Origin: Pampus argenteus
Lineage: Eukaryota > Chordata > Actinopteri > Scombriformes > Stromateidae
Assembly (NCBI GenBank): GCA_036937835.1
Contig: CM072880.1
Location: 13,026,501-13,090,500, forward strand
Direction of reading: 5' to 3'
DNA: 64,000 bases
In this document: positions 1 through 14,500 of the stretch, piece after piece
Numbering within the stretch: position 1 is the first letter of the stretch
Layout of the letters: each line of letters opens with the position of its first letter
Translations under genes and position numbers: made by a program
The notes under the pieces: model-generated
What the model saw: the letters and a program-made list of their open reading frames with translations, nothing else
Told to the model about the DNA's origin: nothing
Databases searched by the model: none

Positions 1-1783
1 CAGTGAGTCTTGTTTTTGTGCCACCATGTGTGTGTCTGTGGAAAAGTAATATTCACACACGCCGCACAAACTCTTTTACTCATTCTGTGTATGGAAATGG
101 TGCCAGTGCAATGCAACTGCATAAAAAAATAATAAAAAAATAAAAAAAAGCTAAATGGAGAGTGACAAAGTGCCCCTGAGGGGTAGTGATATTTTTTGCC
201 TTGACTCTTCTATGACACCTTGATAAGGCAATTATAGAGTAATTACCTTAACAAGTGGCATTACAGAAAATTATCCTCATTTTTCTGCTAAAATAACACC
301 AAATCAGCAGTGAGTGAATTTCAGAATCTCTAATCAGCATCTCATTAGGTACATTTAGGCAACCTTCAATGACAAATGCAATTAGTGCTCCAAAACAAGG
401 GAAATGTGACAACATTGTGCCAAACAAGGCAGATAAATCTGTCATATCCTTCAGAGATTTCACATTTATTCAATTCATAATGGCTAATTGTATTTGGCGG
501 TCTTTGTGCACGATTCGAGCAACCCCTCAGATGTTATCCATGGCCTGAGTAAAACAAAAGGTTCACAGTCAATGGGAGCCACGCTGGGAATGAGATGTTG
601 GAGAATCTCTCCTCCTTTTAGCAAATGGAACAGATAAGCGGAAACGTTTTCTTCCTCTCTTCTCCCGAGTTAGCTGGTGCAGCAAGGTCAGGTGAATGTG
701 ATCAGCCACTGTGTCTAAGCGTATTATCAGGTGAAATCTGTGGAATGACGTGAGCGAACCGGGTCACTCAGCTGTCTGGAAAAATCATTACACAGAGCCG
801 GACGGTTTTTTTGGAGAACTTTGGAGGCAATCGGCCACTTGGGATGCGGCATGGATCACTCCGTGACCAAAATGTCCTTGAATGAAACATTTCCTCATCA
901 GCCCGGCCCAGAGTCTAATTGAGAGTTGACTATTCTTGGGAGAACAGACTGAGACTGACTTATGACATTAATGACACACTGTACTGTATATCAGATGCTT
1001 TAAAGCTGATTCACCTACTATACAGTGGTATTATTATTGTCTTTATTGTGCTGTGCGGCATTTGTTCACCGTTCGTGCTGTTTTAAAGTCCCTACATGAC
1101 AGTGAAATTTATGTTGCACGATTCAGGTCCTTTCAGGTTTCAGTTCATCTCCAAGTATTTAGCGTTTAGAAAACTAAACTCATTTTTATGATTTCAATTT
1201 AACCTTTCATGGAGCGTTTTCAATATACTTTCCCCTCTGTACTCCATAATTATTTGTGCTCAGGTCAAATAACAACTTTTTGTTATGTTCATTCCAAACA
1301 TATTTGTGTGTTAATTCCAGATTTTTTAAAAATATGAGTCACAGCAAGAGTACAAGTTGTTGCCAAGGTAACAATATCTAAAGTATCCAAATGAACAGGA
1401 ATGTAAAGCAAGCACATTTTATCAGATTGAGTCATGATTGTGTTGCATCTCTCAGCAACAGGCAGAAAACAGATGCAAGCCGCAAAAGTCAACTCTGTTA
1501 ATTTATTTTTCTATTTATTTTCAACATCATGCAAACTTTACATTGAAATTCATAATTAGTCTCATAATTGCGTCTCATTAATTACAGTCTATAATTAGTC
1601 AGAGTTCACCCTAGTGATAAGACACAATTATGTCTCCAGATGCATTGTTTCTAATCAAGACCTAATATTCAAACACAGCCCAGTGAGTATCAGATGTAAA
1701 CTGTCTGTCATAGTGAAGTAACTTCCTGGTTTTGTCACCCTGTCCATCTGCTCGTGTCTACGACACGTGTCTGTCTCTCAGTC
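1..1783. other. gene-free flank, nothing identified
   Basis: The stretch is AT-leaning single-copy-looking DNA. The only long frames on either strand are short, begin at arbitrary ATGs and match no family I know. A GC-richer part (about 540-930) has no clear signal. Confidence 0.6.
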
Positions 1784-1804
1784 TGTGTGTGTGTGTGTGT
1801 GTGT
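1784..1804. repeat. (TG)n microsatellite
   Basis: An uninterrupted TG dinucleotide run of about 21 nt. Confidence 0.9.
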
Positions 1805-2410
1805 TAAGCGCGATGAGGTATAGTTATTACCATACATAAACTGAACGTTTGAAGTAAAATAGCATTTAATGACTTATTTGAAGTATTTGAATTGCAAAGG
1901 GAATGAAACATGGCTTTGAAGGAGGAAATGCCATATTCCAATCAAACATTTCACTGTTGCGAAGGTTAATGAATGCCATTAGCCTGGCGCCAATAAATTC
2001 AGACTTGTACTTTCACGAGATGCATAAATTAGATAAAGACTCGGAATCCAAAACTTCATACGTACGTATGACAGCAACACAATTATACACCAGTGGAAGA
2101 AATGGCTGCTAAAAAAAAGGCAATTTGACAAGCTTAAACAACAATGCGTTTGTATTTCCATAAACCTTTCATTGTTTTGTGAGACGCACTTGTACAGAAA
2201 CCACTACATAAATAAGCTGCTTTCATTTGTGTGCTAAAAGCTTTTAAAAATGTGTTTCATTCAACATTCATTCATACAAGATTTCTCCTAACTGTAGCTC
2301 ATCTGCATGCATATTTGTAAGATTCATTACCAAACTAATTGACGCCACACCAAAATGTTACAAATTCCACCGATTGGATTTGTTGCACCACTGAATGGGT
2401 GGCAATATTT

Positions 2411-2720
2411 ATTTTCACAGATATTACAATAATTATTAGCCAATTTGCTCTTTAAGTTTCCTTTGAGATGCTAATTAGCTGTGCATCAAGTTGTATCCCT
2501 TTGGCTAATGGCTCATCACTTCTGAAAGTGTCCTGCTTGGCACTAATAAGGTCTGACGTAGGCATTTTCTATACTTCATTACTCCTTTCAAATGATCATT
2601 GGCCTCTCTAATTGCGTGATAGTTGAATTATAGCCCTGCTGTAGACGGCGACCTTGAAAATAAGTTGAGATCTGACAAATGATACCCCAGGCATGAAAGC
2701 TAATGGCTGAGACAGAGTGA
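2411..2720. other. candidate conserved noncoding block
   Basis: The stretch has no simple repeats or coding frame and holds several TAAT/ATTA homeodomain-type cores (for example CTAATTAGC at about 2472), typical in feel of vertebrate developmental enhancers. This is an impression from composition only; no alignment was possible. Confidence 0.25.
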
Positions 2721-5700
2721 CACTTTGTTTTTGGTAGGTGTTAACTGCTCGTTGGTCACTTTGTGCAGAGTAAATGAAACTTCCTCAAAGTCACATTTCA
2801 GCTGCATATAAAATGGCAGCAACAGGAGTCACAGGAAGGATTCTTCCTGCAGTTTAAAAGTAAAGTGAGGGAGATGGAGGAGGATGTTGACTTCATGCAC
2901 AGTGGGGTGGGATATTGGAAATCTCTGCTCTCAGCCTCTCCAGATCAGAACAGTATTATTGAGAAATCACTTTCAATGATACCGAATTGATGAATTAAAT
3001 GATAAAACGTAAATTATTGCAAAAACTCTGTAAACAGGCCAACTACTGTTGAGACTACCTTAAAGTATTACCATGCAAAACTGAAATATTGCACCAGCGT
3101 ACACACATATCGCCGACACTGATTGGAAAGACGGCTTTTTAAATCAGGAACTATTTTCTTCTTGGGAAAACCTCTGCAGACAACTTTCTGATAGCTTATT
3201 TTTTTATATATATATTACAGAACCTCAGCTCATAACCACATGGCAAAAAAAGTGAGTTTAGAGGAGCACACACACACACACACACACAAAAGTCAAAGCT
3301 AAGAGGAGAGGCTATGTGTCAGCTCAGACTTGTTGAATAAAGGGATTTATCTAGACTATGCAATCAAAAGAACATGTCTTACAGAAAATATGGCTTAAAC
3401 TCAGGAAGAATCAACTCCCCATCAAACTTGCTAAAACAGCGACACAGACACCCATCTCACTTCTAACAACCAACAGCTTACCGCTCTACAGGCGATCCAA
3501 TCTACTGCAGTCAGATGTAACCATACTTCTGTCAGCGTGTCCCAGTCCCAAACCTGCAACAGGCAAATGACAATGTTACTTGAATATGCATTATCCATGC
3601 AAATAATACTTGAAATATTCCTCATTATACACCAAACAACTAGGTTAGTCAGCTCATATTTTCATCCCATACTCGGGACTAGAAAAGCAGAAAGCATTTT
3701 GGGTGAAGAAAGGATCCCTAAGCCATAGTACAGTACAAGTCCGGCGGTTTGTTGCGTCAACAACCCTCTTTGAAACTACATTTATATACTGATTTACAAC
3801 AGCAACATTTTGGGAGAAATGTTATGCTTCCCATAATGTTGTCACTGAATATAATCCAGGTAGCACTTAACATAATGCAATTGGTGAGTCAAGTTAGTAA
3901 TATATAAATTCATAAATATATTTAATTTTTATACTAATTTTGGGAGATTGGACTGCATTGCATAACGCTCCCTATCTATCTGTTCAGACCATATGCCTGT
4001 TTATACCAAGATCCATCAGGTCAGGAAAGCAAACATTAAAACTTCCACCGTCCAGACTCTGCACAAACAGGGATTGTGGAGTAAACAGGGTTGTCAATGA
4101 CAAGATTATTTTTCCATTTCTGTCCCTCCTGCCTTCAGTTTCAGTTGGATTTCATCAACAAAACCTAAGCGGTCTCTTCTTATTGTCCCGCTGCAAATCA
4201 GGTGTTTTTTTACAGACTGGGTTGTGAATCTCATGCAACATATTGGCTGCCTAATCATGCTTTATGCAGCCTTAAACAAAGACTGCAGACACTCAACCCT
4301 GAAATACACTGTCATCCCATTTGTAGGATTAAAAACATGTAATCATATAATGTACCTTTTCCCCCTAAAATGATGCTAGAAGGGAATATCAATCAAAGAT
4401 AAGGCGGTAAAGCAATGCACTCTAGTACATTTTTACAAAATGCCATTGGCTGTAGGGTAAATAATGAGATCGAATAAATAAAAGCATTTTTGTTATACTT
4501 CAATCACCTTGAGAAGTACAGCAACCGATGTCTTAAAAATATAAATGTAGGAACACAGAAGACAGTCAACCTCTGACCTTATTTGGCATTTTCTGAACAC
4601 CTCCAGACGTGCTGGCAACCTGTCTGGCACGTTTCCTGTTTTTATGTAGCATTTAGCCCAAAGCATGCTGGGATGGATCTCAGCCACCCAATGACCCAGA
4701 ATAGAAGTATTTATTGAGAATGGATGGGTGAACAATGTTGAAGGTAACAGTAGCCAGTGGTGCCTAACAACATTTTGTTTTTTTGTTGTGGTTTTTTTGC
4801 ACTGGTTTGGTTTGAGGCGCGCAGCATTCAGGAAACCAGGTATTCAAACAGTAACCAGGTCTTTATGGGACTTTGGTGTTTCTAGTTAACCGGACTTCTG
4901 CTGCAGCTCCTGCTCCATCACTGAGGCACTACGATCACTCTTGATGTACACCACCACATGACTCCGGTAAGCAAAATCCCCCCCTGAGACGGGTCTTTTT
5001 TCAGTGCTAACATGTGAAATATTGCTTTGCTGGGTGTTCACTCAGGCGAGCAAAAATCATTGCCTCTCTCTAGGTAAGGTTGACAGATGGCCATCCACAC
5101 TGTGAGAAAAACAAAAGGCTTGGATGGCAGAGTGAACAACCAGGTCGGCCAATGTTTTATCCCCCTTCACTTTGTAGTAACGGCCTCCAAGGTTAACCCC
5201 GGCTGGCTTTCTTTAGTTTTATTTATAAAGAGAAAAAGTACAGATAAGCAGGTTCGGATGGACTTTTTACTTTTAGCCATGAGAATATTTAAAGCTTTCG
5301 TTCCTGTGGATGGAAATATGATTTTAAACTTTCCTTCCGTGTTTTGATTTTGAAATCCACATGAATACCTGACAGGATATCTCTGACATATTCTTATACT
5401 TAATCAACACGCTTAGAAATTAACAACGTCAAACTGAAATGCAATTTGCATGTGTTTGCTTGTGCAGAAAAATCAAATCATGCGGTATTAGGCCACGCAT
5501 CGAGCACAGCAGACAGTGGTTTTGTTCAGCCGGAGGTAATTGAGCCCCTCTGCCATCTTTTTTAGAACGGTGCCCGACGTAACCACTGGTTGTCTGCAAT
5601 CTGATGAGTATCAGATGAATAATTTTAATGTTAATTACATGGTAGCAAAAATATATTAGAGAATCCTTTCATGATGGGCAATGAAGGAAGTTAAAGATGT

Positions 5701-6735
5701 CGTTAAATGCAGTACTTTAGTTTTTTTTTTTTTTTTAAAAAGAGAATATGGAGGAGCATATAGCTGTGTTATATTTATAAGTATTGCAGACAAGTCGAAC
5801 TAAACTTTAGTTAGTTTAACTAAGTTTACAGTTTAGCCATGAGAGCATGCAGATTTGCAGCTACTTGGCAGCAAAGATAAAATGCTCATTAGACGTTGAA
5901 TAAGAACAAGTAAAATTAGGAGTAAGTCATATCTTTTATACATGAGAGGTTGCCAGTGACTTCTCATTGTTTTTGCTTAGACTCTGATATTGTTTTTCAT
6001 GGATATGTTCTGTGAATGAAGTGTAGAACATAAGTTATTGATTTGTTAATATACCTGCTGTGATCTCTCCAGAACGGCTGTATAACTGCTAGCGATCTAA
6101 TATTCAAACACTGTGACGTGCTAAATTCTTCAAATGAAATGAAAGATTGATCTGGAGGATGTGATGAAAATCATTTTGGATCTGCCACACTAAACCAATG
6201 GCTTTGCTGCCTCAGAACACAGAGACATCAGTAACATTATATATACACATGATATACAATATCGTACAATGGATTTGTTATAATTCTAACTTCAGCCTCT
6301 TGCTAACCCACCTGCCCAAGTCTTGCAGATTTGGATTTTATGTACTGCTTCACAAAACCAACGCCTCATGTGTGATTTGATTATTTCCAGATATTGTAAT
6401 CACAAAGAAAGCTGTATCGACATTGGAGCCCTCCATAATGTATCCTGATAGCCAAGTAGTGGTAGTAGTATGGCAAATGCTAACAAATACTAACACACAA
6501 GTAAAACAATCAACAACCAATTACACACAAAATGCATGTGCAGGACTAGACATTGATAAACATTTTGCATGCAGTTACACCGGTAACAACTGCCCACTTT
6601 TTGGCCACTTTGGGGGCAGTGAAAACAAGCTGCAAACACGGTATTGACATATTATCTACTATATTATTTATTTACACATCAAGCAGGTACACAGTATCAT
6701 TAGCATTGATTTTGAAATATGCTTCTGGTCACTAG
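2721..6735. other. gene-free flank, one CA repeat
   Basis: It contains a (CA)11 microsatellite at 3267-3288 and a T-run near 5720. I see no gene, RNA or recognisable transposon. Confidence 0.55.
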
Positions 6736-6832
6736 TAACTCTCCTTTTGGTTGTTTTTTGGTGTGTACCAACTCCTGGGGAAATAACTGGCTCTTTAGCT
6801 GCTAAATGCTCCACTATGCTCACCAGCTAATC
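6736..6832 (-). repeat. dispersed fish repeat, family A (minus copy)
   Basis: Its reverse complement shares TTTAGCAGCTAAA and CAGGAGTT in the same order with 8811-8890. I recognise the pattern as a common teleost dispersed repeat but cannot name the family. Confidence 0.55.
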
Positions 6833-8810
6833 ACTAAAGTGTTTTAATCACTGAAAACAGCTGCCTGTTGTGTCTGGAACACTGATGAGAGTGAACGGAG
6901 CAAAGGTTGCGTGCTGAAAAACTGTCTGTTCAACGTGACCAATCATTTGACCAAAATTCTGATTAGAGTAGCTTTAAAGTGGCTCTTTTTTTAAATAGTA
7001 CATTAATTGACTAAGGAATTCTGTCATTAGATGACGTGTTTTGTGTGCGCAAAGATTAAAGTTAGTGTTGTATTTTTCTTTGCCTTGGTCCTGCAGCATC
7101 AGCCATCTATCAGAAAAAGATGGATGGCGGGTGACATAAAGATGACCAACTCTTGACTTGGCAATGATGGAGACGCTCCATCGCTTTGATGCGTCGGCTT
7201 GCAATACGGTGTCAGCAGAATGGACTGGATGGCTGTAAACGGCGGTGTCGAGCTGTAAGTCTGCATATAGACAGGGTCACTTCACCTGCTTACTGAGAAG
7301 CTGCGCACTCAACCCTGAAAGCATGTGTGCAAGACGATTCGATCTGCTGAGGCTGCATAGAAGGGAAAACCCATCACATGGAGGAAGAATCGACGCAAGA
7401 GGCAGGATAGTGGAAACTTGGAGGTTGATGTGCTTGAAACAGGATTCAGGATTAAAAATAACATTGCGAGCAGCTGCAGCGCGGAGGTATCATGTCATGC
7501 TGGGTGCTCACATTCACCGTTAACCTCCTATGTATCTTTTATTCTCACTGTCCATCACTCTCAACAGTTCTTCTAGGTGGTCATAACTCATGCAGAGTTT
7601 TGTCGTAGAAGAAGCCTACCGTCCTCTGGGATCTACTCCGCGGTATCCCCCTCAGCATTGATTAGCACTGTGTTACACTGACATGGACAGAGACGGATAG
7701 AGTCTCCTGGATCTGTCCGTCTGATAATACCCACAGCCAAAAGAGGGGAGGATGTTAAACCAAACAGGTACAATGTGTTCCGACATCTTCTGCGGCTAAT
7801 GTCAGGCGAAAGCGTTTCGACAATGAGGAAATGAGGAGGTGACCCGGCGAGGCCACGATGCATATTGCTTTGACCCTCCCACTTGGCCCCGCCATTGTTT
7901 TTCAATTAATCGCGGCCACTTTGCGGCGAACGACACTGACAGATGGCAAGGTCTTTGTCGGGGTTCATGGGGGTGCGAGGCAGATAGTGCTTACTGGTGG
8001 GGAAAAGTGAATTTTGGGGCCAAATGATACACACTCCCGAGCAGAGCCACTGAGGCAGATTTTGAAGTGCTGATCTATTCAAAGTGCAAGGAACCAGGAA
8101 ATAAGGTAGAGGTGTCTCTACAGGTCTATAGGATATTATACCACTATGTCAAGGGAGAGTTTTGCATGATGAAGAGATGTAATTTAAGTATCATCACAGT
8201 TAGTCGATGAGTCTTTGAAACTTTATTGCAGCACACAGCTCTTTGTCAGTTTAAGAACGTCAAAAACTGTATATATTTCTTCATTTATGGTGTAGATATT
8301 GTTATAATTACCATAAGCAAACAAAAAAGATCAGTGCATAATCATTCTATCAGCCATCTGATGCTCCCCTGTAAGACTGTTTCATTCTAATTGGTTTTTT
8401 AGGAGTCTGAAAAGGTAAAATATATATCACAATAGTAAAGAGAAAAGCTTAGACAGAAGTCAGAACAAAGTAAAGAAAGCAGAAACAGGTTTTCCCTTTT
8501 GCTTTCCAAAAGCGTTGATCACCTTGCAGTTTGAAATCGAGACCACTCGAGAGGTCCTGACCCCTGATGGGGAACCACTTACAGCACAAAGAAAAATGCT
8601 TTACAGCACAAAACTGTAAATAACCAGGATCTATGATCAATATTTTCATGTTAACAATGAATACTTGTATGTGAAAGGTTAGTTCATAGTGACATTACAT
8701 TTACAGCTGCTCATCACTGTCATAGGCGTCGTTTTTAAACGCAGCAGATCTAAAAACCGACTGTACTGTACTCATTACCAACCTATAGACAGACAAAGAT
8801 GACAAACAAA
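6833..8810. other. gene-free flank
   Basis: A somewhat GC-richer part (about 7200-8030) has several open stretches, but none resembles a known protein or has good splice context. A short piece near 8560 (GACCCCTGATGGGGAACC) resembles part of the repeat at 55.7 kb. Confidence 0.5.
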
Positions 8811-8890
8811 GTGGAGCGTTTAGCAGCTAAAAAGTCAGATATCTTATCAGGAGTTTGTGGAGACCAAAAATAGAGCTAATAATAAAAAGA
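8811..8890 (+). repeat. dispersed fish repeat, family A (plus copy)
   Basis: GGAGCGTTTAGCAGCTAAAA followed by CAGGAGTTTGTGGAGACC matches the inverted copy at 6736-6832. The element may extend to about 9060, where similarity cannot be judged. Confidence 0.55.
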
Positions 8891-10822
8891 AGAGTAAACA
8901 GACAACAGACAAAAAGGTTTAAGATTCTGGATAATCATTAAGCCATACAGAAAATGGGAAATTATGGAATTACTTACATACAACAAGCAGCCACTTATGC
9001 TAGCAACTAGGTAAAAACGTAAAGGTGATAATAAGCAAATATTGTGTCGACTGCCCCCTATTGGCCAAAACAGTTATTGCAGGTTTAACCAACATGCATT
9101 GAGCCTCCGCTGTGTCTGGACATCAGACGAGTCCACGACAATCCTTCTCCTTTATGGCCCACTAAAGAACTGGCAGATGTGCTGTTAAGTAGCTCTCAAC
9201 GATTGTTAGTCGAGCTCTAACTTCTCCTTGGTGCCGAGCTATTGATTTTGCATTAGATAAACATGAATCTTGTAAATAAGAGGTGAGTGTGTATGCATTG
9301 ACCCTCTCTCTGTTGTGCTGTGTGTGAGAGGGAGAGAGCAAGCTTTAAACATTAGGCGACACAATGAACGGAGCTTCATTTGAAGATAATTATCTTTCCC
9401 AGTGAAGTGCAGTGAGGGGACAAATGGGAGCAGCAGAGGTGACATAGATTCTCGACTGGTGGGCTACGAAAGGTCAAACCTGCGAGCTAAAAGACTAGTG
9501 AGGGAGAAAAAAATCAAGAGTTATGATGACTAACAAATACAATATAGGTTTGAATCAAAGTTGCCTGTTAGATGGAAATATTGATGAATGCTTTTGGCAA
9601 AGAAAAAAGATTGGGGTCAGAGTACTATGGAGCTTTTTTTATCTATCTGTGTGCCCTTTACAGCTAAAATGACAGGAATTCCCATTGTATATGAAGATTT
9701 TACATGCATGACAGAACAGCTGTGTTTACTGTTTGCCATATTTAAGGAGAAAATAGAGGATAGAGAATAGGTCTTCTGGGCTTTGTTGTATAAATTACAA
9801 ATCAATGTCTTTCAGGGACGAGTCTCACCAGAGTGTCAATATGCACTGGTGGAAAAAGTTATGGGTCTTATATGGTTGATCTGATCCAATCATTCAAATA
9901 TACTGTACAGTATGTTATGTGGACCTATAACAATGGTTTGGTGCTTTGACTCTTGGCTTATTACCACAGATTTTCATCAGGGTTTTAATGATACCAATAA
10001 TGTTCTGATTACTGCCAGGACAGAAATTCATTTCAGAAAAGAGGTAGAAAAAAAAAAACAGCCCTGTTGGTGTTTCATCCATCTGTTAGAGCAGCTTTTT
10101 TTTCCCCCGCAGTGAGGAATTTATGAAAAGGTCTCTAACAAGTCTGATTTATGTTTATAGGCTTCTAAACAGACAGGTAGTCAGTGGAGCTCGGGGAGCG
10201 CTAAACAGAAGTACATAAAAACAATGGAGAAGGGATTGGATCAGCTCAGCTGAAACACATTTGTCCTGGCGGAAAAAAGCCTCTTCGGCAGCAAAAAGAG
10301 CCGCGCCAGGCAGAGACAGTATATCTGGGAAATGGAATCCTTTGACCGTTTATTAATCAATAAACACATTGGGTTGCATCAAAGCGTGACACATTTTGGT
10401 CTGTTTTTTAATGTCACTGATTAATTTTACGGAGGGCTGACAGCTAACAAATTGTGTGCAAGTCTGTGTGGTTGAATCTGATGCAGTAAATACTTTACAT
10501 GCACCAGAACGGGGAATCACATTATCAGCTTTTTATCACCCTTTTCATTACAGCATACAGCTATACTTTAAACTCAGACTGCGTGGACCGGAGGACAGCC
10601 ACAAGAATAAATGTCCATATATGTTGTCTCTGCGTGTTGACATCCAAAGCCCCTCTATCTCCTGAATCTTTCAGTGGAGGCATGTAAGTTGGAGGCTGGA
10701 TGAGATTGAAAGTGAAAGCCTTCCAGTTTTATTTAACCCTGTCCCTCTGATTCAATATGAAGCCTGCCTGTGTGCAGATGATAACTGAGAGCAAAAGGTT
10801 GACATCAATAGGACTGACTGAC
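8891..10822. other. gene-free flank, nothing identified
   Basis: No gene, RNA gene or clear repeat seen. Part of 8891-9060 may belong to the preceding repeat. Confidence 0.5.
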
Positions 10823-10944
10823 TGTGTGTGTGTGCGTGCGTGTGTGTGTGTACCAGTGTCTCTAAATGCATGTTTGGGGGGGCTGTATGATTGTGATTAC
10901 ACATGAGTGTCCGCATGTGCAACTGCATGGCCGTGTGTGTGTCA

Positions 10945-10996
<52 letters not shown>
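10823..10996. repeat. GT and (CA)25 microsatellite cluster
   Basis: An imperfect GT run at 10823-10851 is followed by an uninterrupted CA run at 10947-10996. Confidence 0.9.
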
Positions 10997-10999
<3 letters not shown>

Positions 11000-11060
11000 T
11001 GCTGGCAGAGAGCCTGTCTGTCGGTGAGTGATTAGTGAAACCTGCTACACTAATAATCCT

Positions 11061-11300
11061 CCTGTAATAGTTTTCTCAGAAGATGGCCTATTTGATTATT
11101 GGAATTCATTGGGGCCTTTAATTACATGCGCCAAGCATTTCCAGGCTAATTTGTACCTCCGTCCCGTTTAGCATTTCAAAGTGGGAAATCGTTTTCGGCA
11201 CCTTATTAGACATCTCCGATTCCTAACGCAATATTGTCTGCAGCCTCAGCCACGTCAATAAGGAAGTATTTCAGAGAAAGTTGAAATAAAAAAACCCAAG
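11061..11300. other. candidate conserved noncoding block
   Basis: This repeat-free stretch, directly after the microsatellite, has TTTAATTACATG and CTAATTTG words and balanced composition. The enhancer-like look is unverified. Confidence 0.25.
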
Positions 11301-11430
11301 AGGTAACATAATATGTCTGTCTCTTATTACAAATTAACCTAATTTAAAAAAATAAATAAATAAATAAATCCACTTTTTAAGCCATAGCCATGCTGGCTGC
11401 TTTATCGACGGTAATGTATGGCCACCACTC

Positions 11431-11545
11431 TGGTCCAGACTGAAATCTCAGACATTGCATGTTCCACTGAGGATATATCCTACCGAGTTTGGTGAACCTC
11501 TAATGAGGTTGATATTTTTTGGTTTTAAGTGAATTGAAAAGATAA
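11431..11545 (+). repeat. dispersed fish repeat, family C fragment
   Basis: It starts GGTCCAGACTGAAAT, as does the copy at 25167. It continues with ACTGAGGATATATCCTACC and TTTGGTGA words that I know from a widespread teleost repeat. It is truncated. Confidence 0.5.
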
Positions 11546-14500
11546 ACTGAAATGGATTCAGGGTCCCAAGAGGATGAATTCAGTGCTACTGTACGTAATC
11601 ACTGCCACTGACAGCAATCACATTATATCCTGTCAAGTCAACAGCTTCGTGTTTTGGGCTTTGTGGAAAACGGTATACAACACCTTTATTTTAGAAACTC
11701 AGGTAGGCCTTTTCATTGATCACATATTTATCATAACTTCATTTGTCCTCAGTTAACTGGTAAAATACCTGAAACATGAAGGTATTAACAGTGAATGTCA
11801 TCCAGCCAAAATCAATGAGGTTCAGGTTTATGCTAATTGATGTGATATTAATGTTAAACACTAAAAAAGTCTTTTTCAGCTGTACTGCTTTTGTTGCCAG
11901 ATGAAAAAGGAACTTCCACTCATATGAAAATCTAATAACATTCATCTCAAAGGGAGTTCTTGAATTTTGATGTTCTCCCTATGAGTGCCATTTATATAAC
12001 TTAGCAGGAAATCAAAAATCTAAGGACTCAGTGCTACGCATGCTTATCGTCCTCATCTGCTCTTGAATTTTATAAAAGTCTGGTTGTTTCTACGTTTCCT
12101 CTTCTCTCCTTCCCCCCCCCCCGATCACAAAAAGCCTCCAGGCGTGCTTTTGTTTTGTTTTTTACCCCTCATCCAGTCTCCCAGAGTTTTTCTTTAATTG
12201 TTGAACCACTGCTATTACAGCCATGAATTCCTCCTTTTCCTCCCTTCTGGCCGCAGATGCTTGAACTGATTCCTCCGCCTGCCTACACTGATAAGGTGTG
12301 GGAGCCTATCTGATGTTGCTTGCTGAGGAAGCATGATTAGATCTAAGCTATAAAGTCACTTTAGTCTTTTCTAAAATAACCACGAGGCAAAAAGTTCTCA
12401 CCATAGAAAAATGTAATCTACAGGACAAAACGGTCAAACACCCGTCTATACATTGTTGAGTTTAATATGATCCCTGAAACAGTGATTTTTTATTTTTTTT
12501 TTTTAAATCAAGCGATATCGCTTTTGTTGATTGAAAAGAATGAATCGAATCATTGTTGCATAAACTGTGATTTGTTCTTTCTTACAGAAATATAGAAATT
12601 AATCCTTTTTTGAATATATCAGTTTACTATTTGTGCTGATTAAATAAAAAACAACAGTTAACATTCCTTCTTCAATCTAAAGTGCAATGACTAAATACCA
12701 GATGCTCAACTAATTTTATAAAAAGAGCAGCTGAGTAAACTGACTGAAACTACATGTCCAAGTCCCACACATGTATGTGTTATGTGTACATTTGAAGGTG
12801 AAAGCAGATACAAAAACTGCATATAGTTGATTTTTTTTTAATGGGCTGAATTGATTAGATGAGTGTCAACAATAGTGGCATTGCACTGTGGTTTGCACTG
12901 TATGGTTGACATTGTACTTCTTTGTGGGAGATAACGTCGCCATCTGAAATTCTCTAAAGTATCTCTCTTGGTTGCTCATAATTACAGACTGAACGATGTG
13001 ACATGAACGTGGCATCAGAGTCTGAGATTAAGAACTGTCTCCCCCTTTTGACGGCAATCATTTTGACTTGTCACAGTTAAAAAGGGAACAGGTGTTACTT
13101 ATAACACTGACGATGGTACCGTTCTATTTCAAGCGACCCAGGAAGCCATGACGGCGTGACAGTGAGCAACTAGATGCTAAAACTCAAGAAGCTAAATGGG
13201 ATTCAGCAGTCATTGTGCTTTTTTCCTAAAGCGACATGTCTATGAAAAAAAAAAAAAATCTAAATCACATGAACTCTATATGCAAACATTTCTGTACGTG
13301 CTCTGAATACATTTTAGGCAATTGTTTCCTCAGGAGTTGACTGACACTAAAACAGCAATAAAAAAGGGAAGTGATTATGATCTTAAATTTCTTCTGCCAT
13401 CGTCATATTAAGTCATATGATGAGTTTGGAGTTTTGCACTGAAAAAATGAAAAGATTATTGCATCTGAGAAAAGTTGTAATCTCTGACCAATGAATAGGC
13501 TGTTTAGTAAAAGGACAAGTCTTAAAGATGTTACAGCAAGTAGCCACATATGCTAGCAACTAGCGGGTGAATTTCCAGTGACAAAATTGTCAAAACAGGT
13601 CCGTCTTTTTAATGTCCGACGCCGCAGTTTGGTCGCATCAGCGCAGGGCTTCACATTAACTTTGGCTAAGGTTCAGCTTGTATTTCTAAGAGTGGACGCG
13701 ATGGTGGTCTATCCTGTGGCCGTCGGGTTACAGCAGCCAGACTTTGACTTCTGGTTCAAGGTTAATGCCTGTTGGCTCACCTCTGGACACACACGGCTGT
13801 GATTGATGCATGCTCAGTCGCTATGCCCGAGGGATTAACACTACCCGAATAACACCAGCGTTTACATTCAGTGACCTCCTGCATCACCTTCCCACTCCGC
13901 CGTGGATTACTGTCACAAACGTTGCCATTCATGTTCCCCGTCTACCTTTGTTTTCCAAGCAGAATACAAATTTCTTTAAGAAGATGAGGGAGATTTATCA
14001 GGGCTTTGTCTGTTTGAACCAGGGACTTAAAGACAAGAACCTACAGAGGAGCCTCCTAAACAATTTTGTCTTTGCAATTATTTTGTATTAGGAAGCTAAA
14101 TACAAATGATGACAGCCTGTGTTCAAACTAACCAACATCAACTGATCTATTTTTAAAAAAAAAAGTACTTTGTTCCAGAAAGAATAATTGATGTATTGCT
14201 GCATTTCTTTCACCTTATATATATGTAACCTGGGCCCTTGGGCGATGGACACGCTGCATGTGTATTGCACCACATGAGAGTCGATCACAGGCCATCTGGT
14301 CAGGCCCAGCAACAGCTCTGCCTCAGGCAAACTGTACAAGCAAGTCATTTATAAGTGTTGCAGGTGGTCCCCGGCGTCCTCAAACACTGTAATGAGTAAT
14401 GAGGGTAAGTCCATTGAGGATCTGTCTTCCAGCAGGGGCTGCAAACGCAAGGACACCAAATTCACCAGCAGGTAGGAGTGTGATAATGCAATATGTGAAT

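Noticed and set aside
9046..9070. CTGCCCCCTATTGG, weak CTCF-like core
   Set aside because: Its reverse complement breaks the CCASYAG part of the core.
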